In this document: positions 24,901 to 31,911 of the stretch, piece after piece
Position numbering within the stretch: position 1 is the stretch's first letter
Layout of the letters: every line of letters begins with the position of its first letter
Assembly (NCBI RefSeq): GCF_943590815.1
Contig: NZ_CALSBS010000002.1
Coordinates: 364,577-428,576 of the forward strand
Source of the DNA: Pseudocitrobacter vendiensis
GTDB lineage: Bacteria > Pseudomonadota > Gammaproteobacteria > Enterobacterales > Enterobacteriaceae
Length of the DNA stretch: 64,000 bases
Direction: 5' to 3'
Notes under the pieces: generated by a model
Seen by the model: only the letters and a program-made list of their open reading frames with translations
Told to the model about the DNA's origin: nothing
The model's database searches: none
Translations under genes and position numbers: made by a program

Positions 24901-25198
24901 TTATAGCGGGAGTGACCCCGGAAATTATCAGGCTGCGTTCTTCGTTTATAACGGGCAGGTCTTTATTAGTTCTGCATTTATTCAGGATGGCAGCATAGAT
25001 AACGCCAAGATTGGGCAGTATATACAGTCAAGTAATTACGTCGCTGGAAGCCAGGGGTGGAGATGGGACAAAAACGGAACCATGCAAAACTATGGCAGTG
25101 ATAGTAGTGGCGCAATGAAGCAGACGAACGTGACAATAAGCATCAAGGACACAAGCCGACTGCGCGTACAAATCGGCAAAATAACGGGGGTATTCTGA
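21962..25198 (+). CDS. J: tip attachment protein J (host specificity)
   Basis: A 1078-residue lambda gpJ-like central tail-tip protein. N-terminal signature SSGGGKASTPKLLDDNLKSKQFYRVLDLISEGPI, LFRELAKNTRFGLAKR in the middle, fibronectin-III-like repeats around residues 620-800, then a helical region and a C-terminal receptor-binding end. The C-terminus is not lambda-like, so the receptor is different; the nearby cor gene hints at FhuA. Its stop overlaps the next start (TGATG). Confidence 0.92.
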   Translation: MSSGGGKASTPKLLDDNLKSKQFYRVLDLISEGPIAGPVDQEHLSSFKLNKTPITDSNGNVNVNGISVAWRPGSETQEPINGFSAIEATTIVNTEVTYDTPLVRTVTDQDVTRVRFNIGVTGLLEQDSKGNQKNTSVTMVIETRTGSSGWVMEKTVTITGKISGEYLEAHVIDAPDTKPFDIRVRRITPDSSSDLLSNGTVWNSYSEITDDNLSYPFSAVAGSVIDRDQYTDTPSRTYHLRGLIVDVPDNYEPIARTYSGLWTGGFKKAWTNNPAWLFRELAKNTRFGLAKRAGYIDVDDGALYILSQYCDQLVDDGYGGKEPRMTLNAYITEQASARDILDKIASMFRGIALWDGLRLSVMLDAPQDPIATITNANVVNGEFKRSSVKRSEKYNAVVVSWTDPDNGWEQVKEYVSDDEMIAKGNYNETTLEAFGCTSRGQAWRAGKWLLETAKRESSRLSFQMARDAIHFTPGDIVEVMDNDYARTRLGGRIVSHSGRVITVDAVDSSVVTDGSTMSIMGRDGKFVKYEIGSIADNIVTLKTTPAWVRDGTVFAISTSNVSTRLFRILSVAETDNNSTYSITASQHDPNKQAIVDEGAVFEIPSDTLNGYRVPNIENLRIINTNSETVQVTATWETATTTKKLMFELYVYSADGKVVAQYETDQFRYEFYGLNAGSYTLGVRGRNENGMKGAETQVSLVIGAPPAPSSVIWTPGLFSADLVPVMRISATTDTSFEFWYSGQTKITDPAVIEDQTQFLGRSNQWTLHGLQADKTYYVYVRTRNAFGVSDFVEASGQASSDIPGMIDLIDDAVRDSEAFKNVQEGVDTNLNGIMENALANHGTVDRQFEQLGAVRAEIIVIRTTIATVDQALAQLTTSVNSQFEDVNATILQQQTAISNNTQAIASLDTYVQSEVGDLTTAVNQKMNAEVTSNGTGKASYTLNLGIIRGGVKYNTGFGMSIEPSGSSYKSTVVFAADQFGIYSGSDPGNYQAAFFVYNGQVFISSAFIQDGSIDNAKIGQYIQSSNYVAGSQGWRWDKNGTMQNYGSDSSGAMKQTNVTISIKDTSRLRVQIGKITGVF

Positions 25199-25512
25199 TG
25201 AGCTGGGGAATACAAACCTGGGATGCCAGCGGAAAAGTTAATAACTATGGACTGGTACCAATCAGTGTGATTGGATTCTTCTCTGTTTCGAATGGTCAGC
25301 AATCCGGCGGGGCGGCTTATAGCCTCCCCGCAGGGTTTGTTATGGAAATTCTGCAGGTTTGCTCTGATTCTAATTACACAACAAAACGCCGAAAGATAAC
25401 AGTTTCGGGTGGAACGGTAACTATTACTGCCGCATCTTCAGATATAGATTTCGGTGCAAATACATTCCCGGCGGTAGCGGGGTTCATTATTGCTTATCTG
25501 AGGGCTTCCTGA
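25198..25512 (+). CDS. tip-associated protein (DUF6453-like), single domain
   Basis: A 104-residue protein starting MSWGIQTWDASGKVNNYGL, coupled to J by TGATG and to the next gene by CTGATGG. The WGIxxWDxxG start is typical of a small family encoded directly after J in phages with non-lambda tips. The rest is beta-rich. It may attach to the J C-terminus; that is inference from gene order. Confidence 0.65.
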   Translation: MSWGIQTWDASGKVNNYGLVPISVIGFFSVSNGQQSGGAAYSLPAGFVMEILQVCSDSNYTTKRRKITVSGGTVTITAASSDIDFGANTFPAVAGFIIAYLRAS

Positions 25513-26183
25513 TGGCTGATATTTGGGGTGCGCTATTAACAACGGATAATGGTGCTCCATTCATTACACCTCAATCGATACCACTGGCGCTCATCGCTAA
25601 AAAAACAGTGTCGTTACCTGCGGGGCTGACAACAACTGTAACTCAGTCATTCTCATCCAGTCGCCCAATGGTCCCGTTCGTTTGTACAACAGCGAAATGT
25701 GTCAGTAGTTATGCAGTCAGCGGTAATACCTGCACGGTCACATTTCAATATCCAGAAGGAAGCAGCGGGAGCGCTGACGTGTATTTCTTCACGATATTCG
25801 AGCAATCCTTGCCTGACTGGGGAATAGCCATATGGGATGAAAATGGCGTATGCATTTTGACAAACGAAACGCGTGTTTTAACGGATGTGGAATCTGTTGG
25901 TACCAGCGGTAGTGATGCTGCAGGTGGATATAATATAAACGCGACGAAGACCGGGAAGTGGGGCATTCTTCCTTCAATGTGTGGGCTAATTACCGGGGTA
26001 ATTATTGCCGGAGGAACGAGACCATTTCAATCTCAGCTATTTTTTACGACTCAATATAACGGCGCGTCTACACAGATTACGATTGCATCAACAGGTGGTT
26101 CGCCGGGAGGCGGTGTTACTAACATCCAGTATCACAACATGCGAAATCAGGTATATGCGCTCAACCTCGCTAACTATGATTGA
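25512..26183 (+). CDS. tip-associated protein, two-domain relative of the preceding gene
   Basis: A 223-residue protein with apparent internal duplication: an N-terminal half beginning ADIWGALLTTDNGAPFI and a C-terminal half beginning DWGIAIWDENGVCILTNET at about residue 102. The second copy has the same WGIxxWDxxG start as the 104-residue neighbour. It is beta-rich and probably part of the tail tip. Followed by tandem hairpins and the cor gene. Confidence 0.6.
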   Translation: MADIWGALLTTDNGAPFITPQSIPLALIAKKTVSLPAGLTTTVTQSFSSSRPMVPFVCTTAKCVSSYAVSGNTCTVTFQYPEGSSGSADVYFFTIFEQSLPDWGIAIWDENGVCILTNETRVLTDVESVGTSGSDAAGGYNINATKTGKWGILPSMCGLITGVIIAGGTRPFQSQLFFTTQYNGASTQITIASTGGSPGGGVTNIQYHNMRNQVYALNLANYD

Positions 26184-26232
26184 TCGTTTTCAGCGATCAA
26201 TATCAGATAATTGATCTATAGAATCAATTATC
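26179..26232 (+). repeat. tandem perfect hairpins upstream of cor
   Basis: Two consecutive inverted repeats: ATTGATCG / CGATCAAT (26179-26186 and 26194-26201) and GATAATTGAT / ATCAATTATC (26206-26215 and 26223-26232). AT-rich; no T-run follows. They share the core ATTGATC/GATCAAT, so could be operator-like sites or RNA hairpins ending the tail transcript. Confidence 0.6.
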
Positions 26233-26290
26233 CACCTTTGATTCATGTTGTTATTGTTTAACTTCATGAATTTCCAGGAATACCTCTGAT

Positions 26291-26536
26291 ATGAAAAAGC
26301 TACTTCTATGTGTGGCCGGTGCTGCTTTACTCGCTGGTTGCTCCGGCGTGCTTGAGAAGCAGCAGCCGGTATGTTCCGGAATTGCGCTCGTTGGCGGTCA
26401 GGAAAACACCGTTCAGATTTATGGTGTCCGTAAGCAAAACAACCAGACGCAGTACCGCGCGGGCCATCCATTTGGCTGGCACTGGGTAAATAAAAACAAC
26501 TTTATATCGACCACGTGCGGCAGCCCCGACAAATAA
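26291..26536 (+). CDS. cor: superinfection exclusion lipoprotein Cor
   Basis: An 81-residue lipoprotein: signal MKKLLLCVAGAALLAGC with lipobox LAGC (Cys17), then VCSGIALVGGQENTVQIYGV and YRAGHPFGWHWVNKNNF, ending with a conserved TTC. This pattern matches the Cor proteins of N15, phi80 and T1-like phages, which inactivate the outer-membrane ferrichrome receptor FhuA and stop reinfection by phages that use it. It lies between tip genes and tail fibre, apparently with its own upstream regulatory region, as expected for a gene expressed in the lysogen. Confidence 0.8.
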   Translation: MKKLLLCVAGAALLAGCSGVLEKQQPVCSGIALVGGQENTVQIYGVRKQNNQTQYRAGHPFGWHWVNKNNFISTTCGSPDK

Positions 26537-26688
26537 GCACACGACAGTCGTCACGAATTTGCTGTGAATCCACCTATGCGGATGGGCGTGAAGCCACAAT
26601 ATCTCTGATGAGACAGTAAACGAGAACGCGGACTTTATGGCTTAGAAGTTCACCGGGAGGCACCCGGCACAGCAACCATCACAGAAAA

Positions 26689-26710
26689 CCTCGCTCCGGC
26701 GGGGTTTTTT
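26689..26710 (+). terminator. terminator before tail fibre gene
   Basis: CCTCGC / GCGGGG stem with TCCG loop and six T residues, same sequence as at 15585. The 150 bases between cor and this site hold no gene, only short inverted repeats such as CCGGGAGGCACCCGG. Confidence 0.75.
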
Positions 26711-26730
26711 ATGCACGTTCAGGAGACTCT

Positions 26731-28062
26731 ATGTCCGCAGGAACAATTACGCTCACAAATAAATCTGCCGTTGTAAGCGGTAACGGTACGTCATTCACCA
26801 CAGAACTGGCGGCTGGTGACTTTATCGTTGCAACCGTAGGTGGTATCGCCTACACCCTACCGGTACTTTCAATAACCAGTGCCACATCTCTGACACTGGT
26901 AAGTAATTTCACCGGACCCACTCAATCTGGCAATGCGTGGAATGCTATTCCTCGTGTTGCATTGAACATGGTTACCGCTGCACTTGTAACACAGAGCGCG
27001 GAGGCTTTACGTGGCCTGAATTACGACAAACAAAATTGGCAAAGTATTTTTACCGGGACCGGAGCCATTACCGTTACCCTGCCAGATGGGAGCGTTTTCA
27101 GTGGTCCTTCATGGAAGTACCTGTCAGACAATATGGCAACTAAATCCAATGGCGCGGTACCGATTGCGCAGGGTGGGACCGGCGCAAAGACAGCCGCAGA
27201 CGTTCGCACAAACCTCGGTTTAGGAAGTAGCGCGACGAAAGACATTGGGACGAATAGCGGTAATGTGATGGAAGTGGGTTCTTTTGGTCTGGGCCCCGCA
27301 CTCGACGGGAGCTCCCTTGCTGTAGGCTTAGGAGGGAATGACGCAACTGGATTTGGGTATTGGTCATCTGAGGCTGGAGGCGGCGTAATGCCCGGCACCT
27401 GGCAAGTAGGGTTTAATATTAAGGGCGGCGGGGTGGTAGGTGCTCAGATGATACTGGCAGCATACTCAGCTTCACCACGTGCGATTATAAGATGTAGAGC
27501 ATCAAGTACCGCATGGTCCTCGAATGCAGAGTTGTACCATAGTAGGAACACAACAAAAGCAAGTGACGGTACTTTAAAGGCTGCATCCCCAGTGATCAGA
27601 ATCGTTAAAAGTCAGGGAGAAAATCAACGTACTGATATTGATGAAGAAGGGTTTTCATGGGCTGGTAATGGGACAGCAAACGCAGAAGCTGAAGGTGTGC
27701 TTATTACAAGGCAAGATGTTGGGGTATATGCAATTTCCGGTGCTGTTCGCCTGGCATCTTCTGGCTGGCAACTTTTGGCACCGATGGACCCTGGAGGCAT
27801 GGGAGAACTGGGCGTCGTTGAAGCTGAACAGGATAGTGGTGGCGTGATCACAATTAAACTCTATCGGCTGAAGTATTCCATAAACGCATCCGGAGAAATC
27901 GAAAGAGGAAAAGGTGAACTGATAGATGTTCCGGTTAATAGTTGGATCGATGTTCGTCTCGATATGCCAACGGACAGCATTTGGAACCAAAAGCAGGATG
28001 AAGCGATTAATGCGATGGAAGAGGCAGATGCTAAAGGGCTGGACTTCACATTACCGCATTAA
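26731..28062 (+). CDS. tail fibre protein
   Basis: A 443-residue fibre. The N-terminus (SAGTITLTNKSAVVSGNGTSF, VATVGGIAYTLPVLSI) is a beta-sandwich attachment domain; VPIAQGGTGAKTAADVRTNLGLG at about residues 140-163 is the collar-like repeat that marks tail fibres. The C-terminal half (SDGTLKAASPVIRI...EGFSWAGNGTA...LITRQDVGVYAISG, LRLDMPTDS-type end) resembles the tip domain of several enterobacterial phage fibres. It adsorbs to host surface structures. No chaperone gene follows. Confidence 0.85.
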   Translation: MSAGTITLTNKSAVVSGNGTSFTTELAAGDFIVATVGGIAYTLPVLSITSATSLTLVSNFTGPTQSGNAWNAIPRVALNMVTAALVTQSAEALRGLNYDKQNWQSIFTGTGAITVTLPDGSVFSGPSWKYLSDNMATKSNGAVPIAQGGTGAKTAADVRTNLGLGSSATKDIGTNSGNVMEVGSFGLGPALDGSSLAVGLGGNDATGFGYWSSEAGGGVMPGTWQVGFNIKGGGVVGAQMILAAYSASPRAIIRCRASSTAWSSNAELYHSRNTTKASDGTLKAASPVIRIVKSQGENQRTDIDEEGFSWAGNGTANAEAEGVLITRQDVGVYAISGAVRLASSGWQLLAPMDPGGMGELGVVEAEQDSGGVITIKLYRLKYSINASGEIERGKGELIDVPVNSWIDVRLDMPTDSIWNQKQDEAINAMEEADAKGLDFTLPH

Positions 28063-28073
28063 ACGAGAAAGCC

Positions 28074-28109
28074 GCAGCCGCGCTGATTTTCGTAACGGAC
28101 CGCGGCTGC
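28074..28109. terminator. hairpin after tail fibre gene
   Basis: Perfect 9-bp stem GCAGCCGCG / CGCGGCTGC with an 18-base loop, between the fibre gene and the convergent SOS cassette. No T-run on either strand, so a weak or factor-assisted terminator. Confidence 0.45.
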
Positions 28110-28164
28110 GTCCAGGTTGTTCATGCCCTGGCACGTGCAAAAAGTATATAAGTTAATAATGCTG

Positions 28165-28404
28165 TCACCACATGTTTTGCCCGATTTTGGTAGCCGTACT
28201 GATAGCCTCAGCCGGTTCTTTGAATAATCGTGCGGTAGCCAGTCCCCATCTTCCATCTTTGTGGATCATCAGAAAGTAGTCGGATAACTCCTGCTCATCT
28301 CTGATTACGGCGAAGGTGAGCATGTCTGAAGATGGCGTGGGTAGGGTGTTATCTGGTGGAAAGTAGATTCTGACACCAGAGATAATGATGTTATCGATGT
28401 CCAT
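28165..28404 (-). CDS. hypothetical protein downstream of DinI-like gene
   Basis: A 79-residue ORF whose start overlaps the stop of the DinI-like gene (TGATG), so it is the second gene of an SOS-controlled operon. Sequence MDIDNIIISGVRIYFPPDNT, then MLTFAVIRDEQELSDYFLMIHKDGRW. No family I can name. Likely co-expressed on DNA damage. Confidence 0.65.
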   Translation of the reverse strand: MDIDNIIISGVRIYFPPDNTLPTPSSDMLTFAVIRDEQELSDYFLMIHKDGRWGLATARLFKEPAEAISTATKIGQNMW

Positions 28405-28643
28405 CAGTCAGCCACCATCCACATATCAGCCTCTTCAAACATTTCCTCAAGCATGCGGTTAAGCCGCTCTTTCTCTGTTTTCGTACAGTCACTGTTTAGG
28501 GCGTTCGCCTGCATCGGCTTCACCTTCACATCTGCATCAGGAAAAATCCGGTGAACACGTCTAGTAAGCTCTGACAGGATGATTTCACGAGCACCCGGAA
28601 GTCCTGCCACATTGCGCTTGTCATAAACCAATTCCACAAACAT
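28404..28643 (-). CDS. DinI-like family protein
   Basis: A 79-residue DinI/ImpC-family protein: MFVELVYDKRNVAGLPGARE, then RRVHRIFPDADVKVKPMQAN and the acidic C-terminal helix RLNRMLEEMFEEADMW, the DinI signature. DinI modulates RecA filaments and slows LexA and UmuD cleavage. Phage copies are placed near attachment ends and can tune prophage induction. Controlled by a strong promoter (TTGACA-16-TATAAA on the minus strand) overlain by two LexA boxes. Confidence 0.88.
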   Translation of the reverse strand: MFVELVYDKRNVAGLPGAREIILSELTRRVHRIFPDADVKVKPMQANALNSDCTKTEKERLNRMLEEMFEEADMWMVAD

Positions 28644-28660
28644 TTTAGCTTCCCTCTTTA

Positions 28661-28676
28661 CTGGTTGGATATACAG
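28661..28676. promoter_or_regulatory. LexA box 1
   Basis: CTGGTTGGATATACAG fits the CTG-N10-CAG LexA consensus. It covers the start region of the dinI-side promoter. Confidence 0.7.
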
Positions 28677-28678
28677 TA

Positions 28679-28706
28679 TTTATACTGTGTTTTTAACCAG
28701 TGTCAA
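28679..28706 (-). promoter_or_regulatory. promoter of the DinI-like gene
   Basis: Minus strand -35 TTGACA (28701-28706) and -10 TATAAA (28679-28684) with a 16-base spacer. The spacer is exactly LexA box 2. An AT-rich TATACT at 28681-28686 could serve as the -10 for the opposite strand. Confidence 0.75.
28685..28700. promoter_or_regulatory. LexA box 2
   Basis: CTGTGTTTTTAACCAG, CTG-N10-CAG; it fills the spacer between -35 and -10 of the dinI-side promoter and lies 20 bases upstream of the forward gene. Confidence 0.75.
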
Positions 28707-28720
28707 GAGTGGAGGTAATC

Positions 28721-29041
28721 ATGGGATTTCCATCGCCAGCAAAAGACTATATTGAACGCACGCTCACCATAGAGACTATCTGCGGCGTCACGGCTAACAG
28801 CCTGGTGATTGAGACATCGCATGGACTTGCGGTGATAGAGAAGGGTATGAAGCCATCGCCGGATAGCACCTACCTGATTTCGTACTCAGGAGGCTGTCAC
28901 TTTGCCAGGCGTAGAGGTGATGCGCTGATAATGGTAGACGGTGAAGTCCTGGAAGGCGAGGTACTGGATGAGGTGGATGTGAAGGGTATTCTGACGCATC
29001 TTATTAACCGGGCGGCGGATGACGACAACCCGGTAATTTAA
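28721..29041 (+). CDS. UmuD'-like protein without catalytic residues
   Basis: A 106-residue protein that begins MGFPSPAKDYIERTLTI. UmuD is cleaved before GFPSPA, so this gene starts at the point that yields UmuD'. The C-terminus (EVLEGEVLDEVDVKGILTHLI) resembles the end of the S24 peptidase fold. The SGDSM serine motif and the catalytic lysine region of UmuD are missing. Phage P1 HumD is a known UmuD' mimic; this is a shorter, apparently inactive relative. Strong ribosome site (GTGGAGGTAATC) and divergent LexA boxes. It may modulate UmuC or RecA during SOS; function is inference. Confidence 0.7.
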   Translation: MGFPSPAKDYIERTLTIETICGVTANSLVIETSHGLAVIEKGMKPSPDSTYLISYSGGCHFARRRGDALIMVDGEVLEGEVLDEVDVKGILTHLINRAADDDNPVI

Positions 29042-29710
29042 TCAGACGGGCTCGATTAACTCCGGGCCCTGATTCTTCACATTACCGACGGCGCGCGACA
29101 CTGCGTGCCAGATAAATGCATCTACTGGCATTGAACCGTCAGCAACAATCTCCTCTGCTTCTTTCCCGCCTACATCCTGGCGCATCCATTCGCGCGCCGC
29201 TTTCGTCGACAGAACCAGTGGCCGGCGGTCATGAATATCTACCAGGCCTTTATCTGCGGCTGACGTCACGATCAGAAATCCCTCTGCTTCGTCACCACGT
29301 TCAAATGGCGTGCTGCCGATCGCCGCCATGAATATCGGCTGCCCGTCAGCCCGGCGAATGAAATAGGGTTGTTTTTTGTCACCTTCCTTCTTCCATTCGA
29401 ACCATCCATCGGCAAAACAGATCGCCCGGCCATGCTGCCAGAGGGGTTTGAACATCCGGCTGGATGCCGCTGTTTCGACGCGTGCGTTTATCAGAGGCGG
29501 CTTATCCCACCATCCTGGAGCATAGCCCCAGTAAACTGGATCGAGGTGTAATTGTTCATCTCGTTCGCTCAATAACAAAACTTTAGTGCCTGGCGCTACG
29601 TTGAACCGGCCAATGGGTTCCGGGTCGAACGGAATGTCACGCTCGGCTTCTTCGGCGATTAACGCCAGGTAGTCTTCACGGGTCATTGATTGAGAGAAAC
29701 GTCCGCACAT
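29042..29710 (-). CDS. SRAP (SOS response-associated peptidase) family protein
   Basis: A 222-residue YedK/HMCES-type protein. MCGRF start gives catalytic Cys2 after Met removal; RFNVAPGTKV, DPVYWGYAPGWW, ARVETAASSRMF and ADGWFEWKK are family hallmarks, with Asn and Glu of the abasic-site pocket; the C-terminal motif reads HDRRP instead of the usual HxRMP. SRAP proteins crosslink to abasic sites in single-stranded DNA. I chose ATG 29710; an in-frame ATG 69 bases upstream adds an unlikely tail. Last phage gene before the boundary, convergent with the UmuD'-like gene. Confidence 0.88.
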   Translation of the reverse strand: MCGRFSQSMTREDYLALIAEEAERDIPFDPEPIGRFNVAPGTKVLLLSERDEQLHLDPVYWGYAPGWWDKPPLINARVETAASSRMFKPLWQHGRAICFADGWFEWKKEGDKKQPYFIRRADGQPIFMAAIGSTPFERGDEAEGFLIVTSAADKGLVDIHDRRPLVLSTKAAREWMRQDVGGKEAEEIVADGSMPVDAFIWHAVSRAVGNVKNQGPELIEPV

Positions 29711-29826
29711 GGATACCTCCAGTTGTCGAACTGAAAGTATAGAAAATGCGCAGAAAGATGAGGGAGGGGAGACACACAATGAAAAATGTGTACATCATTG
29801 TGTGCCTAAAGCGTGAAATTAACGCC

Positions 29827-29854
29827 TATATACCATGTAACTACATGATATATA
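29827..29854. repeat. 28-bp near-perfect palindrome at the prophage/host junction
   Basis: Arms 29827-29839 and 29842-29854 match in 12 of 13 positions around a 2-base centre (TATATACCATGTA / TACATGATATATA). It lies between the last phage gene and the yciB stop. It may belong to the attachment region or to an integrase/recombinase binding site; identity cannot be proven without the left end. Confidence 0.5.
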
Positions 29855-29874
29855 GGGTTTACGTGGTTTGTTTG

Positions 29875-30411
29875 TTATTTCTCTTCCTGAGGCATATGGC
29901 GGTAGATGTAGACGCCGCTCAGCACAGTGAACAGAAGCGTCATCGCCGTCAGGCCAAACACCTTGAAGTTGACCCAAATGTTCTGCGGCAGCCAGAATGC
30001 AATGTAGATATTGGCCAGGCCGCAGAGAATAAAGAACACGGCCCAGGCGATATTCAGATTGGACCACACCGACGCAGGCAGCGTTAGCTCTTTCCCCAGC
30101 ATGCGCTGAATCAGCGGCTTTTTCATCACCCACTGGCTAACCAGCAGCGCCCCGGCAAACAGCGCGTAAATCACGGTGACTTTCCACTTGATAAACTCAT
30201 CGTTATGGAAGAAGAGCGTTAAGCCGCCGAAAACCGCGACCAGAACAAAGGTGATTAGCGCCATTTTTTCGACTTTGCGGTAGCGTACCCAGCTGTAGAT
30301 CAGCACGATAGCGGTTGCGACAATCAGCGCTGAGGTTGCGGCATAGATGTCATAAATCTTATAAAACGCGAAGAAGACGACCAGCGGTAAAAAATCCAGA
30401 AACTGCTTCAT
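29875..30411 (-). CDS. yciB: inner membrane septation protein YciB (IspZ)
   Basis: A 178-residue polytopic membrane protein: [20 protein letters not shown] start and [10 protein letters not shown] end match E. coli YciB (179 aa) closely. Five or six transmembrane helices. It contributes to envelope integrity and cell-division site functions and interacts with divisome and elongation proteins. I chose ATG 30411 from the conserved N-terminus. First host gene beside the prophage; yciC follows upstream in the same direction. Confidence 0.95.
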   Translation of the reverse strand: MKQFLDFLPLVVFFAFYKIYDIYAATSALIVATAIVLIYSWVRYRKVEKMALITFVLVAVFGGLTLFFHNDEFIKWKVTVIYALFAGALLVSQWVMKKPLIQRMLGKELTLPASVWSNLNIAWAVFFILCGLANIYIAFWLPQNIWVNFKVFGLTAMTLLFTVLSGVYIYRHMPQEEK

Positions 30412-30464
30412 ACTTCGATTCCGTACTCCAGTTGCGGCCCAACGACTGCCGGGCCTGCAGAAAA

Positions 30465-31208
30465 TTAGTTGCGAATAAGCATATACAAGCGGAATAAATA
30501 AATCAGCAACACGGCAGAGATAAGGTTGCTGAGCGTATTCACCACAACGGCACCCACGTTTGGCGTCAGCACGGCAAAGTTTGGTGCAAACACCAGTAAC
30601 AGCGTTTTCGCCAGCAGCCAGCCAATGACAGCGGGTGCCACCAGGCGCATATTGGCCCACGCCAGTTTCATGCTGCTACGCATCGAAACAAAGATACCCA
30701 TTTTATCCTGCACTAACATGACAGGCGCGAAAGCCAGCACAATGGCCAACAAGACGCCCGGCACAACGATCAACATCACGCCCATCTGCACCATAAATGT
30801 GGTGAGGAAAATCAGTATAAACAGTTTAGGCAGGATAGGGGCGCTTGCGCCAATGGCGCGCAGGGCGCTGACGCGATGACCGGCAGAAACCAGTTGAATC
30901 ATCAGCATGACGCCGCCAGCAAGAATGGCGTTGCCAATCAGCCCAGAAAACGTCGATGCCGCTGAAGCGCGCAGCAGGATTTGCTGCTGCTCAGGTGTCA
31001 TGTTTTGTACCAGATCAAACAGACCGACGCTTCCGGTGAGGTTGTCACCCTGACGTAAGAGAGCAAGCTGTTCATCGCTGGGTGTAAAGGCGTGACCAAT
31101 CACCACGGTGATAAATGCGCACAGCAGCGCAATCAGCAAAATGGTTAAAAACTGGTTACGGAAAAAATTACCCGTGTCACGGTATACGGACTGCGCCGTG
31201 ATAGACAT
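30465..31208 (-). CDS. yciC: YciC, UPF0259 inner membrane protein
   Basis: A 247-residue polytopic membrane protein starting [20 protein letters not shown], with about six hydrophobic helices. It is the conserved partner upstream of yciB in enterobacteria; YciB and YciC act together in envelope homeostasis in E. coli. The gap to yciB is 53 bases, consistent with one transcript. Good ribosome site (AAGGAGAG) upstream of the start. Confidence 0.95.
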   Translation of the reverse strand: MSITAQSVYRDTGNFFRNQFLTILLIALLCAFITVVIGHAFTPSDEQLALLRQGDNLTGSVGLFDLVQNMTPEQQQILLRASAASTFSGLIGNAILAGGVMLMIQLVSAGHRVSALRAIGASAPILPKLFILIFLTTFMVQMGVMLIVVPGVLLAIVLAFAPVMLVQDKMGIFVSMRSSMKLAWANMRLVAPAVIGWLLAKTLLLVFAPNFAVLTPNVGAVVVNTLSNLISAVLLIYLFRLYMLIRN

Positions 31209-31232
31209 GCACTCTCCTTGAGTATGCTTGTG

Positions 31233-31637
31233 TTAATTAGCCGCTGATTGTACCGCAGTTAATGCACTCGTTGCAGCCTCAAGACTCGTATGGAAAAGCA
31301 TATCTTTGTAAAGAGGAGGTAAGCCGTAGCACGCCCGAGCGCGATGACATGCCTCATTTACTTCGCCATTTTCACCCGACATGGCAAATTCACGGCAGGG
31401 AGAAGGGCGATGAGGGTAGATGGCACAGCTGACTCTGCTGCCAATTTCTCCCTCGAGTGACCTACAGCGCGGATGTTTGCTGTTGGTTCCTTTCATACAA
31501 CGTAAAAAAGGCGTGAGGGGCTCTGTAAGCTGTGCAGGGACAAGGCCGCCGCCATCATCGGCTTCAGCCCAGTAAAAAGAGACACGGAAATACGCACAAC
31601 AGACCCCGCACGTCATACACGGATTCAAATCGCTCAT
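31233..31637 (-). CDS. YkgJ-type cysteine cluster protein
   Basis: A 134-residue cytosolic protein with the CxxCxxCC motif ([18 protein letters not shown], residues 6-14) and later cysteines ([20 protein letters not shown]), the PF03692 zinc/iron-chelating cluster family. Family members are thought to bind a metal centre; function is not established. It lies 24 bases from yciC in the same direction and divergent from ompW. This gene is not at this place in E. coli K-12. Confidence 0.8.
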   Translation of the reverse strand: MSDLNPCMTCGVCCAYFRVSFYWAEADDGGGLVPAQLTEPLTPFLRCMKGTNSKHPRCRSLEGEIGSRVSCAIYPHRPSPCREFAMSGENGEVNEACHRARACYGLPPLYKDMLFHTSLEAATSALTAVQSAAN

Positions 31638-31911
31638 AGCTCACCTGAAAAAACGCATAAACAAAAGTTGTCGCGTCTAAATTATCCAGACGGTTGCAAG
31701 AGAGCAAGTGGGGATCCGGACAATCTTGTGTCAGAAAACATCCATGAAATTGATGTAGATACGTATCCTTCATCTCAATTAAATAAGCAAAAATTAATCC
31801 AGATCAACAAATGTTAAAATTTAACATTTGGTGTGATCTGTGTTGCGATCTGATTAACTATTTGTAGGTATATTTGCCATGACTAATAAAACCCCTAAAA
31901 AAGGAGTGGGT

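Larger units (their letters stand above)
1..29860. mobile_element. lambda-type prophage, late-gene half
   Basis: Contiguous phage late genes in lambda order (lysis, terminase, head, tail, tip, fibre) followed by SOS-linked accessory genes, then an abrupt change to conserved chromosome at yciB. The left edge is outside the window, so integrase, immunity and replication genes are not seen. The right edge lies between the SRAP gene (starts 29710) and the yciB stop (29875); the exact att core cannot be fixed without the other end. Head genes (DUF1073 portal, DUF2213 protease) are not lambda's own, while the tail tip (L, K, I, J) is lambda-like, so the phage is mosaic. Confidence 0.95.

Noticed and set aside
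28671..28690. ACAGTATTTATACTGT palindrome read as one LexA box
   Set aside because: The half-sites point outward (CAG...CTG); the real CTG-N10-CAG sites are the two overlapping boxes at 28661 and 28685.
29746..30087. Open frame on the plus strand across the prophage/yciB junction
   Set aside because: Most of it is antisense to yciB, with no family match; a shadow frame.
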